Of a stretch of DNA of 64,000 nucleotides, positions 26,132 through 34,296 are shown in pieces. The DNA comes from Allorhizobium pseudoryzae (GTDB taxonomy: Bacteria > Pseudomonadota > Alphaproteobacteria > Rhizobiales > Rhizobiaceae): positions 992,001 to 1,056,000 of the forward strand of contig NZ_CP049244.1 in the NCBI RefSeq assembly GCF_011046245.1. The letters run 5' to 3'. The notes beneath the pieces were generated by a model that worked only from the letters and a program-made list of their open reading frames with translations, made no database searches and was not told the origin of the DNA. Made by a program: the position numbers and the translations under genes. Every line of letters starts with the position of its first letter. Within the stretch, counting starts at the first letter, position 1.

Positions 26132-27028
26132 TCAGCCACCTTTCCCACTCGTCCACTGGCCGGCATCCAGCAGCACGCGGATCAGCGGATTGGGAAAGCG
26201 CCGCTTGATCTGCACGGCGTAAAAGTTCTCGACGATGCCCGGAAGCGTATCGAGTTCGCTCAGCATGCCGGTTTCCAACTCCTGCTGCACGACGATCGGC
26301 GGCATCACCGCAAGACCGACGCCGGAGCGGGCGAGGAGACGCATCATCGCCATGTCCTCCACCTCCGCCGCGATTTGTGGCGTGACCCCGAGCCGCGCGG
26401 CAAGCGCCTCGAACTGCAGCCGGACCCCGCTTTCGAGCGTCGGCAGGATCATCGGATGCTGCGCCAGCATCTTGCCGAGTTCCTGTTTGCCGGAAGCGAG
26501 GGCCGGTGAACCGATGAGGCTGACGCGCTGCTGGTAGAGTTGCTCCGAAACGAAGGGCGTCACCGCATCGGCAGCGGGTGGCTGTGTCAAAAGCACGATA
26601 TCGAGGTTCAAGGTCTCCAGTGCGCCAAGTAACTCCGCCGTGCTGCCGGAGCGCAGGATCAGCTCGACATCGGTGCGGTCGAGCAGGGGCCGGATGAACT
26701 CCAGCTGGAAGTTGCGTGACAGCGTCGCCAGGGCGCCGATGCGGATGGCCCGCCGGGTGGTGCCGGTCTGGCGCAGCGTCTGAAGCAATTCGTCGCCGGT
26801 GGCAAAGATCGTGTCGGCGTGATCGAGCGCGATCCGTCCCGCCTCCGTCAGATAGAGCTGCCGGCCGCGTCGTTCGAACAGCTGGTGGCCGAGCCGTTCC
26901 TCCAGCTGCTTGATCTGGATTGATAGCGCCGATTGCGACAGATTCAGCCGTTCCGCGGCACGGGTGAGATTGCCGTCATGCGCAACGGCCCGGAAATAGC
27001 GCAGGTGGTGATAGTTCAACTCGCTCAT
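26132..27028 (-). CDS. LysR-family regulator divergent from dabBA
   Basis: This 298-residue LysR protein has the N-terminal winged helix (YFRAVAHDGNLTRAAERLNLSQSALSIQIKQLEERLG) and a two-lobed effector domain. The opening MSELNYHHLRYFRAVAHDGNLTRAAERL resembles NhaR-like members. It faces dabB across 99 bp containing a palindrome of LysR-operator form (27031-27045). It is therefore the candidate regulator of inorganic-carbon uptake. Its effector is unknown; for a Dab locus a low-CO2 signal would be logical but is inference. Confidence 0.88.
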   Translation of the reverse strand: MSELNYHHLRYFRAVAHDGNLTRAAERLNLSQSALSIQIKQLEERLGHQLFERRGRQLYLTEAGRIALDHADTIFATGDELLQTLRQTGTTRRAIRIGALATLSRNFQLEFIRPLLDRTDVELILRSGSTAELLGALETLNLDIVLLTQPPAADAVTPFVSEQLYQQRVSLIGSPALASGKQELGKMLAQHPMILPTLESGVRLQFEALAARLGVTPQIAAEVEDMAMMRLLARSGVGLAVMPPIVVQQELETGMLSELDTLPGIVENFYAVQIKRRFPNPLIRVLLDAGQWTSGKGG

Positions 27029-27030
27029 CG

Positions 27031-27045
27031 TTCTATTTTATAGAA
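27031..27045. promoter_or_regulatory. Candidate LysR operator for dabBA
   Basis: TTCTAT-TTT-ATAGAA is a perfect 15-bp palindrome (T-N11-A type as in LysR sites), three bases from the LysR start codon and 82 bp from dabB. A second palindrome, TATTCGAATA, follows about 25 bp on. Both lie in a strongly A/T-rich divergent promoter. Confidence 0.55.
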
Positions 27046-27127
27046 TGAAACAGCCAAAACAATGAATTTTTATTCGAATATTGCAGGTGCTAACTCACGA
27101 GCCGTTGAATGAACGGCAGGAGTTGTG

Positions 27128-28696
27128 ATGACCTATTTGCTCGCCCTTGTGCCCGCGGCTCTGTTTGGCTTGGCCGCCGGAATTGCCTTTGCCGGACCGC
27201 AGCAGCGCCCGCGCGGGGTGCTCGCCCTCGTCAACCTTCTGTCTCTCCTTGCGATCGGCACCGCGGGTGCTGCAGCGATCCTCCTGGCGCTGAACGGTGC
27301 CGGCACCAGCCCGCTGATCGGCACGTCGCTTGTCGGCCTTGCGGGCCGGATCGATCTCGTCAGCGTGGTCATGTTGCTGCTCGTCACCTTCATCGGCTGG
27401 GTGGTGCTCAGATACAGTGCCACCTATCTCGACGGCGAAGCGCGGCAGGGCGCCTTCGCCGGCTGGATGAGCGCAACGCTGGCCGCCGTCTCGCTGCTTA
27501 TCGTCTCCGGCACGCTCGCGCAGTTCGTGGCCGCCTGGATCGCATCCGGCCTCTTCCTGCACCGGCTGCTGGTCTTCTATCCGGAGCGGGAGGCCGCCCG
27601 CCGCGCGGCGCACAAAAAATTCCTCGTTTCGCGGGCAGGCGATGCGGCACTCGTGATTGCGGCCCTGCTGCTGGCGTCCGCCTACGGTACGAGTGACATC
27701 GCGACGATCCTGGCTGCGGCGCGCGACGACGCGGCGCCCGCCATGGCGCTCATTGCCGCCGGCTTCCTGGCGCTGGCCGCCGTGCTGAAATCGGCACAGT
27801 TCCCGACGCATGGCTGGCTGACGGAGGTCATGGAGGCGCCGACGCCCGTCTCGGCGCTGTTGCATGCCGGCGTGGTGAATGCCGGTGGTTTCCTGCTCAT
27901 CCGATTTGCCGACGTGATGTTGAATGCACCGATCGTGCTGGCGGTGCTGGTGATGATCGGCGGCTTCACGGCTCTCTTCGGCGGTCTGGTGATGCTGACG
28001 CAGAGCGCGGTGAAGACCTCGCTCGGCTGGTCGACGATCGCGCAGATGGGTTTCATGATCCTCCAATGCGGCCTGGCGCTGTTCCCGATCGCGCTCCTCC
28101 ACATCGTCGCCCACTCGCTCTACAAGGCGCATGCCTTCCTCTCCTCCGGCGGGGCGATCGAGGCCGTGTCCGCAACGCGCAGACCCGGTCCGGTTGCCGT
28201 GCCGGATGGTTTTGCGGTCGCCCGCGCCTTCCTTCTGGCGCTCGTGATCTACGGGGTGATCGGCTTCCTCTTCGGCTTCTGGGACAAGCCGCCGCAGGCC
28301 TTGGCGCTCGGTGCGATCCTCATCTTCGGGGTCGCCTATCTGGTGGCACAGGGTTTTGCCGATGCCGCACCATGGGCTCTTACTTGGCGGACCTCGCTCT
28401 ACTCCGTCGCCGCGGCCACCGGCTACTTTGCCCTGCAATGGGCGGCCTATCACCTGATGGCCGGCACCCTGCCGCCGGCACCGGAGCCAGGCCGACTGGA
28501 ATGGAGCCTGATGCTTCTCTCCGTCACCTCCTTCGGCGTGATCGCCGTTACCCAGTCGCTCTTTCCACTCTGGGCGCATCATCCGGCACTGGCGGGCCTC
28601 AGGGTCCACCTCGCCAACGGATTGTACGTGAATGCCCTCTTTGACCGACTGCTCGGAAACTTCCGGGTTCAAGCCGCAACACTTGCCAAGGACTAA
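27128..28696 (+). CDS. dabB: DabB: proton-channel-like subunit of DAB inorganic carbon transporter
   Basis: This 522-residue membrane protein belongs to the NuoL/MrpA-type proton-conducting family. The antiporter core is visible in LKSAQFPTHGWLTEVMEAPTPVSALLHAGVVNAGGFLLIR and in the broken-helix region HIVAHSLYKAHAFLSSG. It is not part of a complex I or Mrp operon: its only partner is the DUF2309 gene that starts four bases after its stop. That pairing defines DabAB, in which DabB is thought to supply proton energy for directional CO2 hydration by DabA. I use the ATG at 27128; a GTG immediately before it is an alternative. Confidence 0.9.
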   Translation: MTYLLALVPAALFGLAAGIAFAGPQQRPRGVLALVNLLSLLAIGTAGAAAILLALNGAGTSPLIGTSLVGLAGRIDLVSVVMLLLVTFIGWVVLRYSATYLDGEARQGAFAGWMSATLAAVSLLIVSGTLAQFVAAWIASGLFLHRLLVFYPEREAARRAAHKKFLVSRAGDAALVIAALLLASAYGTSDIATILAAARDDAAPAMALIAAGFLALAAVLKSAQFPTHGWLTEVMEAPTPVSALLHAGVVNAGGFLLIRFADVMLNAPIVLAVLVMIGGFTALFGGLVMLTQSAVKTSLGWSTIAQMGFMILQCGLALFPIALLHIVAHSLYKAHAFLSSGGAIEAVSATRRPGPVAVPDGFAVARAFLLALVIYGVIGFLFGFWDKPPQALALGAILIFGVAYLVAQGFADAAPWALTWRTSLYSVAAATGYFALQWAAYHLMAGTLPPAPEPGRLEWSLMLLSVTSFGVIAVTQSLFPLWAHHPALAGLRVHLANGLYVNALFDRLLGNFRVQAATLAKD

Positions 28697-28700
28697 GATC

Positions 28701-31118
28701 ATGGATCACGTTTCACCTGCCGCCCCGTCGCAGCCTGCCGATCTGTCCAAGCTCATCCGCGCTGCGGTGAACGCAGTCCCGCCGGCCTGGTCGCTTTCCG
28801 CAACTGTTGCCGTCAATCCCTTTCTGGGGCAGGTCGGGCGCAGCTTTGCCGAAACCGCCGAACAGGTCATTCGTCTGAGCGGTGTCAGCATTGCCATGCC
28901 GCGCGCCTGGTATGCTGGAAAAATCGCCGAGGGAACCATCACGCAAGCGGATCTGGCTGAAGCGCTGGCGGACAGTCCGCTGACCGGCGCAATGACGCTC
29001 GATGCCTTGAAGGCGGCTGCGCTGCGGGAGCCGGCCCCGGTCGCCGCCATTCCGACGATCGCCGATCTCGCCCGCACCGCCTCCGGCATCGATTGGCCGC
29101 GGCTGGTGGAAGAGCGGATCGGTGCCTTTGCGGCCGGACATTTCGATGAGGGCCAGGCGCTGTGGACGGCGCCGAAAGGGCAGGGACTCTATGCCGCCTG
29201 GCGCATTTATGCGCGCCACGACCTGACGCCCGAAATCGCGGGCCTCAAAGGTTTTGCCCAGACGGTCGCGGACCTGCCGCGGATCTCCAGCCGGGCGATT
29301 GCGGCGAGTGCCGAGACGCTCGGCATCGGCACCGTCCCCGGTTCCTATTTCCATCAGCTGCTCCTCAGCCTCGGCGGCTGGGCCCAATATGCCCGTCACC
29401 TCGATTTCACGGCGGAACGGGATGGCCGGTGCGACGAGACAGTGATCGACCTCCTGGCCATCCGGCTCGCCTTCGAGGAGGCGCTGTACCGGCAGTATGA
29501 GGAGATGCTCGCACCGGACTGGCAGAAGGCCTTGGCGGCGCACCGCGCACCGATCGTACCGAGCCAGGATCGCGAGATCGATGCGGTGCTGCAGGCGGCT
29601 GCCGAGCGGGCCGAGCAGCGGCGGCTGGCTGCTCTTCTGGCAAAAGCTGATAAAGCCAAGCCGGTCGAGGCAACGGCGGTCCATCGGTCTGCGGTCCAGG
29701 CGGCCTTCTGCATCGACGTGCGGTCCGAAGTCTTTCGCCGTGCCTTCGAAAGTGCGGATGCCGGCGTCGCGACGCTGGGCTTTGCCGGCTTTTTCGGACT
29801 GGGTGCCGAACATCGGGGTGAGGCCTCGGATCTCAAGGAACACCGGCTGCCGGTTCTGCTCAAGCCCGGCCTCTTCAGCTGCACGGAAGTGAGCGACGAA
29901 AAGGATCGCGCTGCGCGGATTGAGGCGCGGGCCGTGCGGGCCTTCGGCCGGTTCAAGCAGGCGGCTGTCTCGTCTTTCGCCTTTGTCGAGGCGATGGGGC
30001 CGGTCTATGCGGCAAAACTGCTCGCCGGGGCGTTGAAGCTGGGCGGTCATGTCAAGCCCGCGGCCAAGCCGCGGCTGGTGGAGGCGCTGCCGTTGGAGCA
30101 GAAGGTCGGCATGGCCGCCACCGTGCTGAAGGCCATGTCGCTGACCGAAGATTTCGCGCGCATCGTCCTCATCTGCGGCCACGGTGCGAGCGTCACCAAC
30201 AATCCGCTCGCCAGCGCCCTGCAATGCGGCGCCTGCGGCGGCCATGCCGGTGATGTGAATGCGCGGCTGCTGGCAACGCTCCTCAACGAGGAGCCGGTGC
30301 GCCAGGGGCTCATCGAGCAGGGCATCGTGGTGCCACAGGACACGCTGTTCCTCGCCGGTCTGCATGACACGACGACGGATGCGGTAACGCTCTTTGATGC
30401 GGATATCGATACGGCCGGGCATGCGGAAGACCTCGCACGCCTGAAGCTCTGGCTCGCCTCTGCCGGCCGGCTGGCACGGGCCGAACGCTCCAGGCGGCTA
30501 GCCCAGGCTTCCGAGCGGTCCATCGCTGCCGGCAGCCGTGATTGGTCCGAGGTGCGGCCGGAATGGGGGCTTGCCGGCTGCTCCGCCTTCATCGCCGCGC
30601 CGAGACGGCGGACGGCGAGCCTGTCGCTCGATGGCCGCTCTTTCCTGCATGACTACGTCTGGCGCAAGGATGAGGGGTTCAAGGTGCTAGAACTGATCCT
30701 GACGGCGCCGGTCGTCGTCGCAAGCTGGATCAGCCTGCAGTATTTCGGCTCCGCCACCGCACCCTCGCTGTTCGGTGCGGGCAACAAGCTGCTGCACAAC
30801 GTCGTCGGCGGCATCGGCGTGCTGGAAGGCAACGGCGGTCTGCTGCGCGCCGGTCTGGCCTTGCAGTCCGTGCATGATGGCGAAGGCTTTGCGCATGATC
30901 CGCTGAGATTGTCGGTGGTGGTCGAAGCACCGAAAAACGCCATCAATGAGATCCTCGCCCGTCACCCGTCGGTGAAGGCGCTGTTCGACAATGGCTGGCT
31001 CTCGCTGTTCATCCTGAACGAGGCGGGTGAGATGGCGGAGCGCTACAGCGGAGACCTCGCCTGGAGCGCGTTCGGCGACGGAGGGAAGGGCAGCGTTCCG
31101 CTGAAGGCGGCGGGCTGA
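28701..31118 (+). CDS. dabA: DabA: carbonic-anhydrase-like subunit of DAB inorganic carbon transporter (DUF2309)
   Basis: This 805-residue soluble/peripheral protein is the DUF2309 partner of DabB. The zinc site defined in Halothiobacillus DabA (Cys351, Asp353, His524, Cys539) is recognisable as Cys337 and Asp339 (FCIDVRSE), His494 (ICGHG) and Cys509 (LQCGACGGHAGDVN), with identical two- and 15-residue spacings. The complex is believed to convert CO2 to trapped cytoplasmic bicarbonate. The start ATG at 28701 is four bases after the dabB stop; an upstream in-frame extension overlaps dabB. In a heterotroph, the bicarbonate probably feeds anaplerotic carboxylases at air-level CO2. Confidence 0.93.
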   Translation: MDHVSPAAPSQPADLSKLIRAAVNAVPPAWSLSATVAVNPFLGQVGRSFAETAEQVIRLSGVSIAMPRAWYAGKIAEGTITQADLAEALADSPLTGAMTLDALKAAALREPAPVAAIPTIADLARTASGIDWPRLVEERIGAFAAGHFDEGQALWTAPKGQGLYAAWRIYARHDLTPEIAGLKGFAQTVADLPRISSRAIAASAETLGIGTVPGSYFHQLLLSLGGWAQYARHLDFTAERDGRCDETVIDLLAIRLAFEEALYRQYEEMLAPDWQKALAAHRAPIVPSQDREIDAVLQAAAERAEQRRLAALLAKADKAKPVEATAVHRSAVQAAFCIDVRSEVFRRAFESADAGVATLGFAGFFGLGAEHRGEASDLKEHRLPVLLKPGLFSCTEVSDEKDRAARIEARAVRAFGRFKQAAVSSFAFVEAMGPVYAAKLLAGALKLGGHVKPAAKPRLVEALPLEQKVGMAATVLKAMSLTEDFARIVLICGHGASVTNNPLASALQCGACGGHAGDVNARLLATLLNEEPVRQGLIEQGIVVPQDTLFLAGLHDTTTDAVTLFDADIDTAGHAEDLARLKLWLASAGRLARAERSRRLAQASERSIAAGSRDWSEVRPEWGLAGCSAFIAAPRRRTASLSLDGRSFLHDYVWRKDEGFKVLELILTAPVVVASWISLQYFGSATAPSLFGAGNKLLHNVVGGIGVLEGNGGLLRAGLALQSVHDGEGFAHDPLRLSVVVEAPKNAINEILARHPSVKALFDNGWLSLFILNEAGEMAERYSGDLAWSAFGDGGKGSVPLKAAG

Positions 31119-31136
31119 GCTTTATCGCAGATCGAA

Positions 31137-31156
31137 GTGTCGCACATCTGCGACAC
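31137..31156. promoter_or_regulatory. Operator palindrome copy 1, upstream of GAF/Fis regulator
   Basis: GTGTCGCA-N4-TGCGACAC, embedded in a longer perfect 15-bp inverted repeat (31130-31144 with 31149-31163). It is 94 bp before the regulator start and about 25 bp upstream of a plausible -35 element. The same 16 fixed bases recur at 32216-32235. As a hairpin it may also end dabA transcription, although no T-run follows. Confidence 0.75.
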
Positions 31157-31181
31157 TTCGATCTCCCATCGTTCTTTGCAT

Positions 31182-31211
31182 TTGTCAGGGTCACGGCAGG
31201 CGCTTTATGAT
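31182..31211 (+). promoter_or_regulatory. Sigma70-like promoter of GAF/Fis regulator gene
   Basis: TTGTCA and TATGAT, each one mismatch from consensus, are separated by 18 bp, with the likely start of transcription near 31218. The upstream palindrome would then be centred near -70, a position suited to activation. Confidence 0.45.
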
Positions 31212-31249
31212 ACCGTGCTAAATGTCTGGCGATGCTTTGGGAGGAGCGG

Positions 31250-32206
31250 ATGCGGCGTGAACTCAGTCATTCCGATCTCGTTTATGAAACGGCCGCAAAA
31301 TCCTCGGCGGTCGTTGCTTCGCCCGTCGCGGCCTCCTGGCGACGCTGCCTGGATGTGTATCACCTCGCGCCGGAGAAGGCGGCCCGGCCACAACGCATCG
31401 AAGACGGCGCCTTTCGCGAAGCGCGCGAGCGCATGGAGCGACTGATCGGCAGCTCTTCGGAAGAGGTGGACCGGCTCTACCAGACGGTCGGCCGCTCCGG
31501 CTGCTGCATCATCCTGTCTGATGCACAAGGGATCGTCGTCGATCGCCGCGGTGCCGCGGGCGATGATGCGGATTTCCGGTCGCTTGGGCTCTGGCAGCAG
31601 CATGTCTGGACGGAAGCCTGTGTCGGCACCAACGGCATCGGCACGGCGCTCGCCGATGAGCGGCCTGTCATTATCCACCGCGACCAGCATTTCCTGAGCG
31701 CCAATACCGGGCTCTCCTGTGCCACCGCGCCGATCCGTGACCATCTGGGGCGGGTGACGGCGGCGCTCGACATTTCCACCTGCCGCAACGACGTGACCGA
31801 CATGACGCTGTCCATGCTCTCGCAGGCAGTGCGCGAGGCGGCCATGCGGGTGGAGGCAAACCTTTTTCGCCAGGCTTTTGCCGGGGCGCGGATCGTGCTC
31901 GTGCCGCAGGCAAATTCGCTGACGGCGCTTCTGGCCGTGGACCAGGACGATCTCGTGATCGGCGCAACCCGGCTCGCCCGGCTGGCGCTGAAGCTCGATG
32001 ATCAGCTGATTGCCCAGGGCCTGCCGGCCGCCGATGCTCTGCGCGAGGAACGGGGCGACCCGATCAACGACCTCGACGAGGCCGAGCGCGCCGCGCTTCG
32101 CCGGGCGCTGTCGCGCACCCAGGGCAATGTCTCCAAGGCTGCGGACATTCTCGGTCTCAGCCGCGCCACCCTGCACCGCAAGCTGAAGCGGTTTAACCTG
32201 CAATAG
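31250..32206 (+). CDS. GAF-domain/Fis-type regulator (AcoR-like, lacking AAA+ domain)
   Basis: This 318-residue protein has an N-terminal region and GAF sensor like those of AcoR (SHSDLVYETAAKSSAVVASPVAASWRRCL, then SGCCIILSDAQGIVVDRR and WTEACVGTNGIGTALADERPVIIH). It ends in a Fis-type helix-turn-helix (LRRALSRTQGNVSKAADILGLSRATLHRKLKRF). The sigma54-interacting AAA+ ATPase normally between these is absent: no GESGTGKE or GAFTGA motif, and no room for it. It probably acts on sigma70 promoters. The start ATG at 31250 follows GGGAGGAGCGG. It precedes an aldehyde dehydrogenase gene and the two share an operator sequence. Confidence 0.85.
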   Translation: MRRELSHSDLVYETAAKSSAVVASPVAASWRRCLDVYHLAPEKAARPQRIEDGAFREARERMERLIGSSSEEVDRLYQTVGRSGCCIILSDAQGIVVDRRGAAGDDADFRSLGLWQQHVWTEACVGTNGIGTALADERPVIIHRDQHFLSANTGLSCATAPIRDHLGRVTAALDISTCRNDVTDMTLSMLSQAVREAAMRVEANLFRQAFAGARIVLVPQANSLTALLAVDQDDLVIGATRLARLALKLDDQLIAQGLPAADALREERGDPINDLDEAERAALRRALSRTQGNVSKAADILGLSRATLHRKLKRFNLQ

Positions 32207-32215
32207 GCGTGACGC

Positions 32216-32235
32216 GTGTCGCAGGACTGCGACAC
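32216..32235. promoter_or_regulatory. Operator palindrome copy 2, upstream of aldehyde dehydrogenase
   Basis: GTGTCGCA-N4-TGCGACAC, identical to copy 1 in every palindromic base but with a different spacer (GGAC instead of CATC). It starts 9 bp after the regulator stop and ends 106 bp before the dehydrogenase start. This is strong evidence that one factor, probably the GAF/Fis protein, binds both. Confidence 0.75.
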
Positions 32236-32341
32236 TGTGCGGCGCAACACGAGCGTCGCCACCTTCCGCAAGTTGAGGCCAGAGCGCAATCTTTCCTCCA
32301 TCGGGGCCCGAGGAGGGGCCCTCCAACCGGGAGGACATCAC

Positions 32342-33856
32342 ATGAACGTTCAGGTCCAGACGATTGCCGCTTCGCCCTTCAAGCTCAGATACGGCAATTT
32401 CATCAACGGCGAATTCCGCGAGCCGGTCCATGGCCGCTACTTCCTGAACACCACGCCGGTCACCGGCGGCGTGCTTTGCGAAGTCGCCCGCTCCGACGAA
32501 CACGACGTCAACCTCGCCCTCGACGCGGCGCATGCGGCGAAAGATGCCTGGGGTCGCACTTCGGTTGCCGAGCGCGCCAATATGCTCAACCGCATCGCCG
32601 ACCGCATGGAAGCCAACCTTGAGCTCCTGGCGCGCGCCGAGACCTGGGACAACGGCAAGCCGCTGCGTGAAACCATGGCCGCCGACATCCCGCTCGCCAT
32701 CGATCACTTCCGCTACTTTTCGGCCTGCGTGCGCTCCCAGGAAGGTTCGATCGGCGAGATCGACAATGACACGGTCGCCTATCATTTCCACGAACCGCTC
32801 GGGGTCGTTGGCCAGATCATCCCGTGGAATTTCCCGATCCTGATGGCCGCCTGGAAGGTGGCGCCGGCGCTGGCTGCCGGCAATTGCGTGGTGCTGAAAC
32901 CCGCCGAACAGACACCGGCCTCGATCCTCGTTCTCGCAGAACTCATCGCCGACATCCTGCCGCCGGGTGTCCTCAACATCGTCAACGGTTTTGGTCTGGA
33001 AGCCGGAAAGCCGCTCGCCAGCAGCCCGCGCATCGCCAAGATCGCCTTTACCGGCGAAACCTCCACTGGCCGGCTGATCATGCAATATGCCAGTCAGAAC
33101 CTCATCCCGGTCACACTGGAACTCGGTGGCAAATCGCCGAACATTTTCTTTGCCGATGTGATGAGCGAGGACGACGACTATCTCGATAAGGCGCTCGAAG
33201 GCTTTGCCATGTTCGCGCTGAATCAGGGCGAGGTCTGCACATGCCCGAGCCGCGCGCTGGTGCATGAGAAGATTTACGACCGCTTCATGGAAAAGGCAGT
33301 GAAGCGCGTGGAAGCGGTGCGCCAGGGCCATCCGCTCGACATGTCGACGATGATCGGCGCGCAGGCCTCCAGCGAACAGCTGGAAAAGATCCTTTCCTAT
33401 ATCGACATCGGCAAGCAGGAAGGCGCCGAAGTGCTGACTGGTGGATATCGCAACGAACTCGGCGGCGAACTGGCCGGCGGCTATTACGTCAAGCCCACCG
33501 TCTTCCGCGGTCACAACAAGATGCGCGTCTTCCAGGAAGAGATTTTTGGCCCCGTCGTCTCCGTCACCACCTTCAAGGACGAGGATGAGGCGCTGGCACT
33601 GGCCAACGACACGCTCTACGGCCTCGGCGCCGGCGTCTGGAGCCGTGACGCCAATACCTGCTACCGCTTCGGGCGCCATATCCAGGCAGGCCGTGTGTGG
33701 ATCAACAACTATCACGCCTATCCGGCACATGCGGCCTTCGGCGGCTACAAGCAGTCCGGTATCGGCCGTGAGACCCACAAGATGATGCTCGATCACTACC
33801 AGCAGACCAAGAACATGCTGGTGAGCTACTCGCCGAAGGCGCTCGGCTTCTTCTGA
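32342..33856 (+). CDS. NAD-dependent aldehyde dehydrogenase (AldB/AcoD/ExaC type)
   Basis: This 504-residue enzyme oxidises aldehydes, probably acetaldehyde or short alkyl aldehydes, to acids in the cytoplasm. The family features are [34 protein letters not shown] (cofactor binding), [10 protein letters not shown] (general-base Glu) and [12 protein letters not shown] (catalytic Cys). The [11 protein letters not shown] and [13 protein letters not shown] motifs are also present. The CTCPSR form and the [13 protein letters not shown] end are typical of AldB/AcoD. The start ATG at 32342 is preceded by GGGAGGACATCAC. It is followed by a DUF779 gene, its common companion. Confidence 0.93.
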   Translation: MNVQVQTIAASPFKLRYGNFINGEFREPVHGRYFLNTTPVTGGVLCEVARSDEHDVNLALDAAHAAKDAWGRTSVAERANMLNRIADRMEANLELLARAETWDNGKPLRETMAADIPLAIDHFRYFSACVRSQEGSIGEIDNDTVAYHFHEPLGVVGQIIPWNFPILMAAWKVAPALAAGNCVVLKPAEQTPASILVLAELIADILPPGVLNIVNGFGLEAGKPLASSPRIAKIAFTGETSTGRLIMQYASQNLIPVTLELGGKSPNIFFADVMSEDDDYLDKALEGFAMFALNQGEVCTCPSRALVHEKIYDRFMEKAVKRVEAVRQGHPLDMSTMIGAQASSEQLEKILSYIDIGKQEGAEVLTGGYRNELGGELAGGYYVKPTVFRGHNKMRVFQEEIFGPVVSVTTFKDEDEALALANDTLYGLGAGVWSRDANTCYRFGRHIQAGRVWINNYHAYPAHAAFGGYKQSGIGRETHKMMLDHYQQTKNMLVSYSPKALGFF

Positions 33857-33876
33857 GACAGAAGCCCGACGTGGGA

Positions 33877-33907
33877 GGCTCCCGATTTGCCCGGATCGGG
33901 AGCCTTT
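33877..33907 (+). terminator. Hairpin between aldehyde dehydrogenase and DUF779 genes
   Basis: GGCTCCCGAT and ATCGGGAGCC pair perfectly over 10 bp with an 8-nt loop, followed by TTTCC. It is 20 bp after the dehydrogenase stop and 24 bp before the DUF779 start, suggesting attenuation of the downstream gene. Confidence 0.7.
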
Positions 33908-33930
33908 CCGTTGGATGGGAGGGCCTTGCC

Positions 33931-34296
33931 ATGCCAAAAACATCACCGCGCACCATGGTCTCGGCCACGGAGGCCGCGCTTGACCTGATTGCCGAGATCC
34001 GCAGGGATCATCCGGACATCCTGTTTCACCAGTCGGGTGGCTGCTGCGACGGATCCTCGCCCATGTGCTACCCGGCGGGAGACTTCCTGCTCTCCGATCA
34101 TGACGTGCTGCTCGGCCATATCGGCGGCGTGCCCTTCTACATCGGCGGGCTGCAATACGAGGCCTGGAAGAACACCGATCTGCTGATCGACGTGGTGCCG
34201 GGGCGCGGCGGCATGTTCTCGCTCGACAATGGTCGGGAGCGGCGGTTTCTGGTCCGCTCCAGCGTCTGTCAGGTCGCCAGTTCCGCCACGTCCTGA
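33931..34296 (+). CDS. DUF779 protein, companion of aldehyde dehydrogenase
   Basis: This 121-residue protein belongs to DUF779, a family found almost only beside AldB/AcoD-type aldehyde dehydrogenases. The signature is FHQSGGCCDGSSPMCYPAGDF, with three cysteines that could bind metal or act as thiols; another Cys lies near the C-terminus. No biochemical role is established to my knowledge. The ATG at 33931 is the first start that begins family-like sequence. Its last 28 bases overlap the convergent LysR gene. Confidence 0.88.
   Translation: MPKTSPRTMVSATEAALDLIAEIRRDHPDILFHQSGGCCDGSSPMCYPAGDFLLSDHDVLLGHIGGVPFYIGGLQYEAWKNTDLLIDVVPGRGGMFSLDNGRERRFLVRSSVCQVASSATS

Noticed and set aside
27095..28702. 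535-codon minus-strand frame opposite dabB
   Set aside because: Antisense to a clear NuoL-family protein; composition is typical of a shadow frame.
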